Assembly: GCA_036268995.1 (NCBI GenBank)
Contig: DATATB010000140.1
Span: 179,623 to 243,622 of the forward strand
DNA from: DATATB01 sp036268995
Lineage (GTDB): Bacteria; Planctomycetota; Planctomycetia; Pirellulales; PNKZ01
Direction of reading: 5' to 3'
Length of the DNA stretch: 64,000 nucleotides
Position numbers and translations under genes: made by a program. The notes under the pieces are model-generated. The model did not search any database. It saw only the letters and a program-made list of their open reading frames with translations, and had not been told where the DNA came from. Positions 18,101 to 25,506 of this stretch are shown here, in pieces (the first letter of the stretch is position 1; the number at the start of each line of letters is the position of its first letter).

Positions 18101-19244
18101 CAGCGTGGCCTTCTCTCCCGAAGGCACGCGGATCGTCAGCGGGTCGAGCAGCTCGCTTTACAAAACTGACAACACCGCCCGCATTTGGGACGCGCAGACC
18201 GGCGCCGAGATGCAGGTCCTCCGCGGACACGAAGACAAAGTGAACAGCGTGGCTTTCTCTCCCGACGGCACGCGGATCGTCAGCGGGTCGGACGACAAGA
18301 CAATCCGCGTCTGGGATGCGCGAGCGGGCGGCGAGCTCCAGGCCCTCCGCGCGCACGAAAACTGTATGCCGAGCATAGCCTTTTCCCCCGACGGCTCGCG
18401 GATCGCCAGCGCGTCGAGCGATAAGACCGTCCGCATTTGCGACGTGCGGACGGGTGCCGAATCGCAGATTCTCCGCGGACACGAAACCGAAGTGACGTGC
18501 GCGGTCTTCTGCCCCGACGGCTCGCAGATCGCTAGCGGGTCGGACGACAAGACCGTCCGCGTTTGGGACGCGCGGACGGGTGCCGCACTCCGGGTCCTCC
18601 GCGGGCACTTGACCTCGGTGCGGTGCGTGGCGTTCTCGCCCGGTGGCACGCGGATCGCCAGTGGGTCGTGGGAGAACTCCGTCCGCGAGTGGGACGCGCG
18701 GACGGGCGCCGAGTTGCAGATCCTCCGGATCCTCGCACTGAACGATGACAGGGTGAATTCCGTGGCCTATTCCCCCGACGGGACGCGGATCGCCGGCGGG
18801 TTGCACAATGGGACCATCCACGTCTGGGACGCGCAGACACGTCCCAAGATCCTGATCCTCCGCGGACACGAAATGCCTGTGCATAGCGTGGCCTTCTCCG
18901 CCGATGGCATGCGGATCGCCAGTAAATCGTGGAAATCGTGGGACGGCGTCCGCCTCTGGGACGCGCGGACGGGGGAGTGCATTGAGGTCATTCAAGGTTG
19001 CGGCGATGTCGTCGCGATCGCCGCCGGCGCGGGTGTTTTCCCTTGGCGAGCTATGAACCGCGATCAGGAGACCGTCGTTGAACGCGCGGCCGACGGCATT
19101 GCGGTCACGTGGTTTCCCGAACCGCTCGCCAACATTGTCACGCATCCCTCCGGCCGCCTATGGGCAGGCGCGAAGGGGAACCATCTCTACCTCGTGAAGT
19201 TGGAAAACGCGGAGGGGAATGAAACTGGCGGGACGATACGATGA
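15150..19244 (+). CDS. TIR-NTPase (NACHT/STAND)-WD40 protein with Zn-ribbon-like N-terminus
   Basis: 1364 residues; the start is fixed by a strong Shine-Dalgarno (AGGGAAGGAGGG). Residues 5-24 have CPQC and CPDH, a possible zinc ribbon. TIR 46-185 (KVFISYGRKDARELVDRL; Glu127 in VCLGEITYAL as candidate catalytic residue). ATPase: Walker A GAPGVGKS (243-250), Walker B LLIDALDE (347-354), then helical and winged-helix regions (DVYTFHHKSLTDWL). From residue 766 to 1280 there are 12 WD40 repeats of about 43 residues with very high identity (RGHE..V.SVAFSPDGTRIASGS.D.T.R.WDARTGAE), then a degenerate blade. The architecture parallels eukaryotic Apaf-1 and fungal NLR-type receptors: WD40 sensor, ATPase switch, TIR effector that would deplete or convert NAD+. 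Confidence 0.88.
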   Translation: MSLVCPQCRQEVQVVGKFAVCPDHGPVEPLDQAGGLSSPAPAGRPKVFISYGRKDARELVDRLCVDLTAAGFDVWRDTREIRAGTDWQAEIIDGLRSAQVVVAVLTPHSVRTSTKSADQTDSVCLGEITYALCNPPPQPVVPVMAYPCEPPLTIYHLDYVDLCSWQASDNNYRAGLARLVDGIRAALRGEKRYRAWHHQLRPLDFAAFLYRKRQDFTGREWLFDRIDAWRASSAGERSLLIKGAPGVGKSAVVAQLIHGNPDGQVLAYHCCQWDEDQSRMPGRFVQTIAGMIASKIDAYAHLLEHDPNLKDTLGEANCASDPQGAWQHGVLEQLEKLSAPDGAPRYLLIDALDEALLLPAGATLSIVDLLATRLDHLPGWLRVVATTRNHPDVLQRLKGLRAEELDAQACENLDDLRVYLAARLAAPNLAERLVQAGVPADRVLQQLLARSEGNFLYARQALEAIERDQLDVHHIEALPPGLAGLYENRFRQEFRSVADFAQPKLVLETMAAAQEPLDAGLLAAATGLDGEEQLPAVLQRLATYLPKRPGPDGRDVYTFHHKSLTDWLTSEEQRGRTFFANIAAGHRHLADAGWAEYGRGVKQLGSYARRFLPTHLMASGRWDDLEKLLTDLSYYEGRNAASEVFQLATDLSAAWQAMPGDRQRRKVIQLLDEALRRDIHFIDRHREDYPQGLFQCLWNHGWWYDCPDAAQHYVAGQAPGTAANVGLHQLLERWRDEREQSAPAILWVCTLRPPPIHLGSAQQAVLRGHEKTVSSVAFSPDGTRIASGSYDKTVRIWDARTGAELQVLRGHEAGVAGVAFSPDGTRIASGSWDNSVRVWDARAGAEIRALRGHEGWVLSVAFSPDGARIASGSHDKTIRVWDARTGAEIHVLRGHEDWVQSVAFSPDGTRIASGSRDGTIRIWDTRTGAEIQVLRRHKSEVNSLTFSPDGTRIASGSADGTIRLWGARTGAEFQALRGHEWRVNSVAFSPEGTRIVSGSSSSLYKTDNTARIWDAQTGAEMQVLRGHEDKVNSVAFSPDGTRIVSGSDDKTIRVWDARAGGELQALRAHENCMPSIAFSPDGSRIASASSDKTVRICDVRTGAESQILRGHETEVTCAVFCPDGSQIASGSDDKTVRVWDARTGAALRVLRGHLTSVRCVAFSPGGTRIASGSWENSVREWDARTGAELQILRILALNDDRVNSVAYSPDGTRIAGGLHNGTIHVWDAQTRPKILILRGHEMPVHSVAFSADGMRIASKSWKSWDGVRLWDARTGECIEVIQGCGDVVAIAAGAGVFPWRAMNRDQETVVERAADGIAVTWFPEPLANIVTHPSGRLWAGAKGNHLYLVKLENAEGNETGGTIR
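17445..18989 (+). repeat. 12 near-identical WD40-encoding DNA repeats
   Basis: Twelve units of about 126-141 bp in tandem inside the TIR-NTPase-WD40 gene. The constant part includes TTCTCCCGACGGCACGCGGA and GACGCGCGGACGGG. Differences concentrate at the two or three residues after RGHE and at GS-x-D, while the framework is invariant. Repeat 6 has an insertion (SSSLYKTDN). Nucleotide identity is high enough for unequal recombination. Confidence 0.85.
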
Positions 19245-19269
19245 TGCTCCGGCGCCTCGGCTTCGATCT

Positions 19270-21279
19270 TCACGCTGGCAAACCTAGCGGGCGGTCTTGG
19301 AAGACGACGCGCCAGTCGAGCATTTCGTTGATCATGAGTTGGGCGACCTTGCGCGCGTAATGGCTTAAGCGCACGCTGTTCAGCTCGCCGGGCCGGGTGG
19401 GAACGCTGGCCATCTCGAGACGCAAGTCCTCGAGCCGCGAAGCCATGGCGGCACTGCGGCGGGCGACGCGGTGAAACTCTCCCTGGCTGCAAATGCCTCC
19501 CAGCGCCGCGGCCAGGGCCGGCAGCAGCCCGGCGAAAATCATGAGCGCGTCGTCCAGGTCCGTGAAATGCCGCATGACGAGATGCACGATGCAGATGGCC
19601 ACACCCAGCCAGAAACAGGCCATCGCCACCCCGTGCAACCGCCGATCGAGGCGGGCCAGGCGGCGATGTGTGAGTTCGTGGTATTCCATCTGCTCGAGCA
19701 CCAGTACGTCGCACCAGATCCGCTGACACATGGCCAGGTAGGGCTGGTCGAATTTCAGGCTGGGCAGCCCGGCCGCGCGTTCGATGGCCCGATAGTGCCA
19801 GTGCATCCACGTGCCCACCGGGTTGCCGTAGCCGGCCAGGTGGCCAGACACGGCCACCTGCTGACCGCCGCCGCCGAAGAGCGCCAGAAACCGGGCCAGC
19901 CGGATGCGCTCGGCCAGGGTGCGATAGTCGATCCACCGCTCGTGCCAGTTCCGCCAGCGGCCCGCGTAGGTCAGCATTAGGATCACGCCGATCAGCGCCA
20001 GTTCGGCGAAGCCGCCGATCACCTGCAGAATCTCGGGAATCGCCGGCCCGCTGAGCCCGCAGCAAACAGCTAGAAAGCCTAGCAGAAACGTGAGCACAAA
20101 CGAGCTGCGATAGAGGTTGGCATAATACACCGAAAGCTCGTTGGCCCAGGCATAGTGGCGTACAAAGGGTTCCGTAAATCGGTTGGCCGCACGCAGGTCG
20201 GCTTCGCTCGTGGACGGCTGGCCGGCCGCGGCAGCCTGCGCCGGCCGCGTTTCCTCCTCCCAGCGCTGCCGAGTCGATTCCTCGAAGCTCGCGACGCGGA
20301 ACGGCGAGAGATTGCGCCATTTCTTCCAGGCTTTGAAAATCTCGCCGGTCACGAAATCGCGAAACAGCAGCCACAAGCCCAGCAGCGGATTGCCCGACTT
20401 CTGCGGCTCGCAAAAAAATGCCTCGCGCAAGCTATGCGCCGGCCCGACGTGTTCGGACAGCTTGTAGTGCGGTGGCAACAACAGCGCTCGTACGAGCAGC
20501 GCGAGCTCCTCGTTATTGTTGTCCAGATCCTCCGCCTTTTGCACGAGCTGCCAACTGGGGCTCATCAGGTCCCAATGGCCGGCTTCGGCCCAGCGGATCC
20601 AGATGACCGGAATGCCGCGGCGGACGGCCTCGTGGACGACCTGGCCGGTGCCGCCTGGGCGCTGCCTCTGGCCATCCCAGACAGCGATCAACAGGTCGGA
20701 CTGGTCGAGCACCGCGAAGCCCACCGCTTCGTACGAGGCCGGGTCTACGTGGCGGTGGCCCTGCGCATCGAGATGCACCTTGCCGTCCAGTTCGAGCACT
20801 GCGGTCGCCATTGCGAGCAACCGGTCGTATTCGGCTTCGCTGGCCGCATCGCCGGCAAAATCCTTCCGATATTCCTCCCGCGGCAACGGCAGCGGGGCTT
20901 GAAGTTCGTAGCCCAATTTCAGCGCTTCGTCGGCCAGCCATTGATCGGCACCCGCGGCCAGGGCCGAAATCACCCGCAGGCCACCTTTGGCAGGCGGCGT
21001 ATCCGCACAAGCAAATACTTGCGCATAGGTGGCGGCCACACCGGCAAACGTGTCGGCAATTTGTTGAAAGATCCGCTGCGCGGCAGCCCGTAGCTTCTGC
21101 ACGTCGGGCTCGGGCCGTTTGTCTGACGGCCGATGCCCGGTCACGCCCACCCGCAACACGAGCGGCGGCAGGGGCGGCTGCGACGGCGCGGCGTCGGCCG
21201 CCGAGGGGGCGGAGCTTTTGGGTGGCAGCCGGATGACCCCTGCGTGACGCTGGTCCGCGGCCGATGCCTGCTTCAACAT
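19270..21279 (-). CDS. SLOG-SLATT fusion: predicted nucleotide-sensing membrane effector
   Basis: 669 residues from the ATG at 21279 (GAGGG 5 bases upstream); an in-frame ATG at 21396 would add 39 residues that look non-coding. N-terminal SLOG (LOG/DprA-like Rossmann) domain about 42-235: LRVGVTGHRPSDKRPEPDV, SALAAGADQWLADEAL, then VLDQSDLLIAVWDGQ and GGTGQVVHEAV. C-terminal half matches the SLATT pattern: two adjacent hydrophobic helices (SSFVLTFLLGFLAVCCGL and LALIGVILMLTY) followed by WIDYRTLAERIRLARFL, then a second helix pair and FHRVARRSAAMASRLEDLRL. In the literature SLOG domains are predicted to bind nucleotide-derived ligands and SLATT to form toxic membrane pores. Last gene of the operon RyR / TPR-S-like / SLOG-SLATT. 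Confidence 0.82.
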   Translation of the reverse strand: MLKQASAADQRHAGVIRLPPKSSAPSAADAAPSQPPLPPLVLRVGVTGHRPSDKRPEPDVQKLRAAAQRIFQQIADTFAGVAATYAQVFACADTPPAKGGLRVISALAAGADQWLADEALKLGYELQAPLPLPREEYRKDFAGDAASEAEYDRLLAMATAVLELDGKVHLDAQGHRHVDPASYEAVGFAVLDQSDLLIAVWDGQRQRPGGTGQVVHEAVRRGIPVIWIRWAEAGHWDLMSPSWQLVQKAEDLDNNNEELALLVRALLLPPHYKLSEHVGPAHSLREAFFCEPQKSGNPLLGLWLLFRDFVTGEIFKAWKKWRNLSPFRVASFEESTRQRWEEETRPAQAAAAGQPSTSEADLRAANRFTEPFVRHYAWANELSVYYANLYRSSFVLTFLLGFLAVCCGLSGPAIPEILQVIGGFAELALIGVILMLTYAGRWRNWHERWIDYRTLAERIRLARFLALFGGGGQQVAVSGHLAGYGNPVGTWMHWHYRAIERAAGLPSLKFDQPYLAMCQRIWCDVLVLEQMEYHELTHRRLARLDRRLHGVAMACFWLGVAICIVHLVMRHFTDLDDALMIFAGLLPALAAALGGICSQGEFHRVARRSAAMASRLEDLRLEMASVPTRPGELNSVRLSHYARKVAQLMINEMLDWRVVFQDRPLGLPA

Positions 21280-21428
21280 ACTGCCCTCGGGAAAATCGGT
21301 GCCGACGCCCCCCGCGTGAAGCAACACACCGCATGCGCTATCGTAATGACGCGGGCGGCGCGATTCAACACTTCTCGGCCCGCCGAGCCGTTCCATGCCG
21401 CCACCGAACAGGTATCATCGCCTCGACA

Positions 21429-22667
21429 TCAGTCCACCGCCGGCGGGAGGCCTAGGGCCTTCAAGATCTCGCCGCGTTGTTCGCACGTGCCTTTGATATT
21501 GTCTATCCGCTCGGGATATCGGGCAAAGACGTCTTTGTACGTCTGCTGGGCAAGCGGCCAGTCGCCCATCAAGAGTTGGGCTTCCGCCAGCGTGGCCTGG
21601 TCCCAGTAGTTAAAGGCCAGACGAGGATCACGCAATTCCTCGGGCAACGTCGCGGCGCGTTTGCAGAGCAGGCGCTCGACATCTTGCGCCTGGTCGGCGG
21701 CTTCCTTGCGCTGACCGAGATACAAGGCGGTCGTGGCCGCGTTGATGCCCAGCCAGGTGTTCTTCTTTTTCGAATCCTTCCAAGCTTGCCGATAAGCGCG
21801 ATGCGACTTTTCCAGAAAAGTCGTGTCGCTCCGATTTTTGAGCCATTTGCGTTTGTACACCGCGGCCGTGATGCCGGCCGTTTCGTCGTCCGGCTGCTGG
21901 TGGGCGTACAGCGGCTCGAGCCACTCGAGAGCCCGTTCGAAGTTTTCCATTCGAGACCAGTACAGGCCCATGAGTTGCCGCAGGCGGAGATCTTTCGGGA
22001 AGCGAGCGAGGCTGGCTTCGAGAATACGAAGTGCCTCGTCGCGCTGTCCGTGGTCGAGCACGATCTCGGCCGCGGCGGCCGGCAAGATCGGCGTCTGCAA
22101 GAATGCGGCGCTGGCCGAGACCTCCGACCAGGGCGGGCAGTTCGTCTCGTTGTTGGCTCGGCATTCTAACTGCTCGACACTGCGCAGCAGCGGCTCGAAC
22201 CCATGATCCATTCCCAAGCCCAACGGCTCACCATCGCGCGTGAGACCGGGCAAGCAGAGACCATGCGAAAAGCGGCAAAAGTACCACTTGAGCCAACGCT
22301 CGGCAAAATCGATGGATAGCTGTGCTTCGACCGGGCCGACAAAACCCAGCACGTGGCGCATCTGGTTGCCCAGTCGCCGCACGGCATCGGCCCAGCAGCA
22401 GACGGCCATTTCCAATCGATTCAGATGTTCGAGCAGCTCGAGATCGGAAAACATGTTTCCGCTCGACTCCTGCTGCAATTGGCCCACGGCGTCGGCCGCC
22501 AGGGCTTCCACGATCCGCGAGCAATAGCAGACAACCGCCTCGGGCGCGCCCACGCGGCTCACGCGGACGAGCCGATCTAAATCGTCTTTGAGCGAAAAGG
22601 TCGGCGTTGAATAATCCAACAGTTCCGGGGTCAGCCGGCCGAGCGGGTCTGCAGGCAACTCGGACAT
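21429..22667 (-). CDS. DUF4145-like plus TRAFs-binding/TPR-S type TPR protein
   Basis: 412 residues. The N-terminal 150 residues resemble DUF4145/HEPN-type helical domains (VCYCSRIVEALAADAVGQL, then WADAVRRLGNQMRHVLGF). The C-terminal half is TPR-like and matches the TPR-S (MAP3K TRAFs-binding, formerly DUF4071) pattern: ITAAVYKRKWLKNRSD, SHRAYRQAWKDSKKKNTWLG, INAATTALYLGQRKEAADQA and YWDQATLAEAQLLMGDWPLA. TPR-S modules are predicted sensors in nucleotide-dependent conflict systems and often accompany caspase or TIR effectors. The gene lies 64 bp after the RyR gene and 149 bp before the chosen SLOG-SLATT start, same strand, so the three look like one operon. The domain assignment is from motif recognition only. 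Confidence 0.7.
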   Translation of the reverse strand: MSELPADPLGRLTPELLDYSTPTFSLKDDLDRLVRVSRVGAPEAVVCYCSRIVEALAADAVGQLQQESSGNMFSDLELLEHLNRLEMAVCCWADAVRRLGNQMRHVLGFVGPVEAQLSIDFAERWLKWYFCRFSHGLCLPGLTRDGEPLGLGMDHGFEPLLRSVEQLECRANNETNCPPWSEVSASAAFLQTPILPAAAAEIVLDHGQRDEALRILEASLARFPKDLRLRQLMGLYWSRMENFERALEWLEPLYAHQQPDDETAGITAAVYKRKWLKNRSDTTFLEKSHRAYRQAWKDSKKKNTWLGINAATTALYLGQRKEAADQAQDVERLLCKRAATLPEELRDPRLAFNYWDQATLAEAQLLMGDWPLAQQTYKDVFARYPERIDNIKGTCEQRGEILKALGLPPAVD

Positions 22668-22731
22668 GTGAGTTGGCTCCGAGCAAGTTCGAGAGTTCGA
22701 TTCGACGGGTCGCTTCGCGGCGTTCAGCGAT

Positions 22732-23031
22732 TCAAGACTTCGTGATCCGATATCCCAGCGCGATGATCGCCTTGAGCGTGCCGAGTGCCGTGCTGCGATC
22801 GTACTGTTTTTCCGAGTCGGGCAAGTCGCGATACGCGATCAGGCACGGATGCCGCTTGCTCGGATCGTCGCGGACCGGGCCGTAGGTCCATCCCGCGTCC
22901 ATGCGTCCCTGCGCCCAGATGTCATGAGCGTGCTCCGCCAGCCGCTCGGTGAGCGCAAGAATCTCGGCCGACAATTCGACCTGCGAGGTATCGATCGGCG
23001 ACGGTGTATAGTTTGGCAGCTTGTCGGCCAT
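22732..23031 (-). CDS. Stand-alone RyR domain protein
   Basis: 99 residues, all one RyR (ryanodine receptor) domain: PSPIDTSQVELSAEILALTE, LAEHAHDIWAQGRMDAGW, YGPVRDDPSKRHPCLIAY, LPDSEKQYDRSTALGTLKAI. The conserved HD-WA, GW-YG, HP and EK-YDR positions are all present. In ryanodine receptors the domain is a peripheral repeat; in bacteria it recurs next to SLOG, TIR and SLATT genes and has been predicted to bind a small nucleotide-like ligand, though I know of no direct proof for this subfamily. It is the first gene of the operon with TPR-S and SLOG-SLATT proteins, which argues for a ligand-sensing role. Cytosolic, no signal peptide. Confidence 0.87.
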   Translation of the reverse strand: MADKLPNYTPSPIDTSQVELSAEILALTERLAEHAHDIWAQGRMDAGWTYGPVRDDPSKRHPCLIAYRDLPDSEKQYDRSTALGTLKAIIALGYRITKS

Positions 23032-23292
23032 GGAGTCCTCAAGTTTTGATATGCCCCGCAGTCCCGCCGCTGGATCGCGAATTCATGTTACGGGATCAGA
23101 CAACGGTTTCAACTCGCCAGTCGCCGCCCGAATGTCTTCGTGGCCGGTGGCGATTGCAAAATTCGACAAGCGCCGAGCGTGCAATTATAGTTCAAGTCAC
23201 CGTCTGGCAGCGGCTTCCAATGCTGGCGGCCGGGCGAATGCCGATCACCATCGCGAACGCTTGTTGTGGGCACGAAGATGAAGAGGACCGTG

Positions 23293-25494
23293 ATGAATCG
23301 CTTTGGCGCGTGGCTTTGGCCGCTCTGCCTGCTTGCGGCCGGCGCGCCGGTCGCAGGTCAGGGAATGGACCACGACCCGTGGTTGAACGTCGGGGTCATG
23401 CCGAAGTCGGAGAAGTTTGCGCTGCGAGACGGAGATCACCGGTTCGGCAATTCAAAAACCCCGCCACCGCCGGCCAGCCGAGATCTGGGGCCTGGCGAGC
23501 AACTGCGCGGCGGCATTTTCGACATGGAATGGCCGGCACAGGTCCAGCGGCGCGAAGGCCAATGGCTGTGGTTGAAAACTCCGCGTGGCTACCGCAACGA
23601 GTCGGTCCGCGGCTGGGTGAATGTCGACGACGTCGTCAAGGTCGACGCTGCGGTGGCTCATTACACCGAACAGATTGCGGACGCGAAAACGACCGAATCG
23701 GCGGCAGTGTACTACTGGCTGCGCGGCAGATGCCTGGAAGAGAAATATCGCGACCTGACGGCGGCCAAGGCCGACTATCGTGCCGCGGCAGACAGTGCCC
23801 CTAAGCCCGCGGCCGAGATCCTTCCTCCGCCGAACAGTTTCGGCTCGGACCCGCCGGCCAGCGATTCGGCCAAGGCGGCGGCGATGGCCAGCCTGTATCT
23901 AGGCTCGCTGCTGGCTCAAGACACGGATCCAGAGCCGCTCGACAAAACCACTGCGGATCCGCCTGGTAAAGTGGATCCGCCCATCGACCCGGAATGGGTC
24001 CAGCGGCTCGAGTCCGTCGTGGCGTACCCTCAATACCTGCCACCCGACACGGGAAGGTCTGTGTCGTTTCGGCTCGCCGAAGGTTATCGCACCGCACTGG
24101 CAAAGTGGTGCGACCAGAATAGCCTCAAGCACGCTGAGGCGGCCACGAAGGCGGCCAAGGAAAAGGAGCAGTCTAAAAAGGCTGCGGATGCCAAGCAGGC
24201 CGCGGATGCCGCGAAAGAGGCCTCAGACCAGGCAAAGGCCGCCGCCGACAACGCCGCAAAAGCGGCCGAGGGCAAAACGACCAAGGCGGAAAGCGAAGCG
24301 AAGCTAGCCGCGGACAAGGCTGCCAAAACCGCCGAGCTGAAAGCGACCGAGGCGGCGGACGAAGCGCAAAAGGCCGCGGCTGAGGCCAAAAAGGCCGTCG
24401 AGGAAGCGAAAACGGCCGCGGATGAGGCGCAGGCGGCCGCGAAACCCAAAGACGCCGTGCAGAATTTCAAACTGGCCCTGACCGAATACGCGCTCGCCGG
24501 AGTGCCGGACCTGCGTGGCAATCCGCCTCCCATCCAAACGGGCCCGGGCGTTTGGGCGGAGCCTTTTTATGGCTGCGGCGCACTGCTGCTGAAGAGCTGC
24601 CAGATACCCGAGGATCAGATCGCTGCGCTGCCGCACCCCGCGACCGAATCGCAGGGGGCTGGACCGGCCGTCGCTGGGGCGAGACCCGATCAGCCGCCGG
24701 CATGGACCGTTGACTTGCCGCGCAATACCCAAGATCGCATCCACGTCCTGCGGCTGGCGATTCGGTATTTCGATCGCGCGATCGCGATGGATCCGGACAC
24801 CATTCGTCGCGCGGATGACAATGATTCTGCGGCCTTCTACAGCGACCGCGCGACCGCGTATCTCGCCTTGTCGCGCGGCGGCAAGGATTCTGGCGCGCCG
24901 GCTGCCGGCCCGACCTTGGAACTCGCGCGCAAGTCGGCGGAGCGGTCTTGCGAGCTGACCTACTATTCTCGAACAGCGCCGCTGGAAACGCTGGCCAAGG
25001 TTTACGCCGCGATGGATGACAACAGCAGCGCCGCATCGTACATCTATCAGGCCGCCGCCTTCACCAATGATCCGGCAAAGCGCAAGCAACTGCTGGAAGA
25101 ATTCAAGTCCAACACCAAGGCCGCAGCCAATAGCACATCGCAACTCGCGAGTTCGGCCGTGCACAACGGCCAACCGGGCTCGATCTCGCCGGACGTGCGT
25201 CTCAAAGAAGTGCTGAAATCACTCAAGGACCTCCCGCCGGAGCAAATCGATGCCTTGGCCACGAGCTTGAGCCTGGCCATCGCACAGATTGTTCAAACGT
25301 CGAAAGCCGGCGAGCCCCCATTGGACAACACGGTAGCCAATCAGACGACCGGAACCAGCCCCGCGCCGGCGCCAATCACCGCGCCGCCGAATCCCGCAGT
25401 GAAGAGGCCGACGACGACGACGAACACCTGGTGGAGCGAGGTGCCCCTCGATCCGTCGACTTTCGGTGGTTCGCGCTGGCGACTGGCCCGTTGA
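23293..25494 (+). CDS. Secreted SH3-like/TPR protein with long Ala-Lys-Glu coiled coil
   Basis: About 733 residues from the ATG at 23293, preceded by AAGAGG at good spacing (GTG 23266 and ATG 23278 are alternatives). Signal peptide MNRFGAWLWPLCLLAAGAPVAGQG. Next is an SH3b-like segment (WPAQVQRREGQWLWLKTPRG, then RGWVNVDDVVKVDAAVAHYT), TPR-like helices (YYWLRGRCLEEKYRDLTAAK), then about 110 residues of TolA-like coiled coil (AKEASDQAKAAADNAAKAAE) and a second TPR-like region (IRYFDRAIAMDPDT). The C-terminus is Pro-rich. Likely periplasmic structural or scaffold protein. It is the only envelope protein besides the adjacent lipoprotein inside the signalling island. Confidence 0.72.
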   Translation: MNRFGAWLWPLCLLAAGAPVAGQGMDHDPWLNVGVMPKSEKFALRDGDHRFGNSKTPPPPASRDLGPGEQLRGGIFDMEWPAQVQRREGQWLWLKTPRGYRNESVRGWVNVDDVVKVDAAVAHYTEQIADAKTTESAAVYYWLRGRCLEEKYRDLTAAKADYRAAADSAPKPAAEILPPPNSFGSDPPASDSAKAAAMASLYLGSLLAQDTDPEPLDKTTADPPGKVDPPIDPEWVQRLESVVAYPQYLPPDTGRSVSFRLAEGYRTALAKWCDQNSLKHAEAATKAAKEKEQSKKAADAKQAADAAKEASDQAKAAADNAAKAAEGKTTKAESEAKLAADKAAKTAELKATEAADEAQKAAAEAKKAVEEAKTAADEAQAAAKPKDAVQNFKLALTEYALAGVPDLRGNPPPIQTGPGVWAEPFYGCGALLLKSCQIPEDQIAALPHPATESQGAGPAVAGARPDQPPAWTVDLPRNTQDRIHVLRLAIRYFDRAIAMDPDTIRRADDNDSAAFYSDRATAYLALSRGGKDSGAPAAGPTLELARKSAERSCELTYYSRTAPLETLAKVYAAMDDNSSAASYIYQAAAFTNDPAKRKQLLEEFKSNTKAAANSTSQLASSAVHNGQPGSISPDVRLKEVLKSLKDLPPEQIDALATSLSLAIAQIVQTSKAGEPPLDNTVANQTTGTSPAPAPITAPPNPAVKRPTTTTNTWWSEVPLDPSTFGGSRWRLAR

Positions 25495-25506
25495 CCAAGC
25501 AGCGGT

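Noticed and set aside
17445..18989. CRISPR array
   Set aside because: The repeats are in-frame WD40 coding units of about 129 bp, without spacers of constant short size; no cas genes are nearby.
17103..19145. Antisense open frame of 680 codons with internal repeats
   Set aside because: Its repeats are the reverse complement of the WD40 units; repeat structure alone keeps the frame open.
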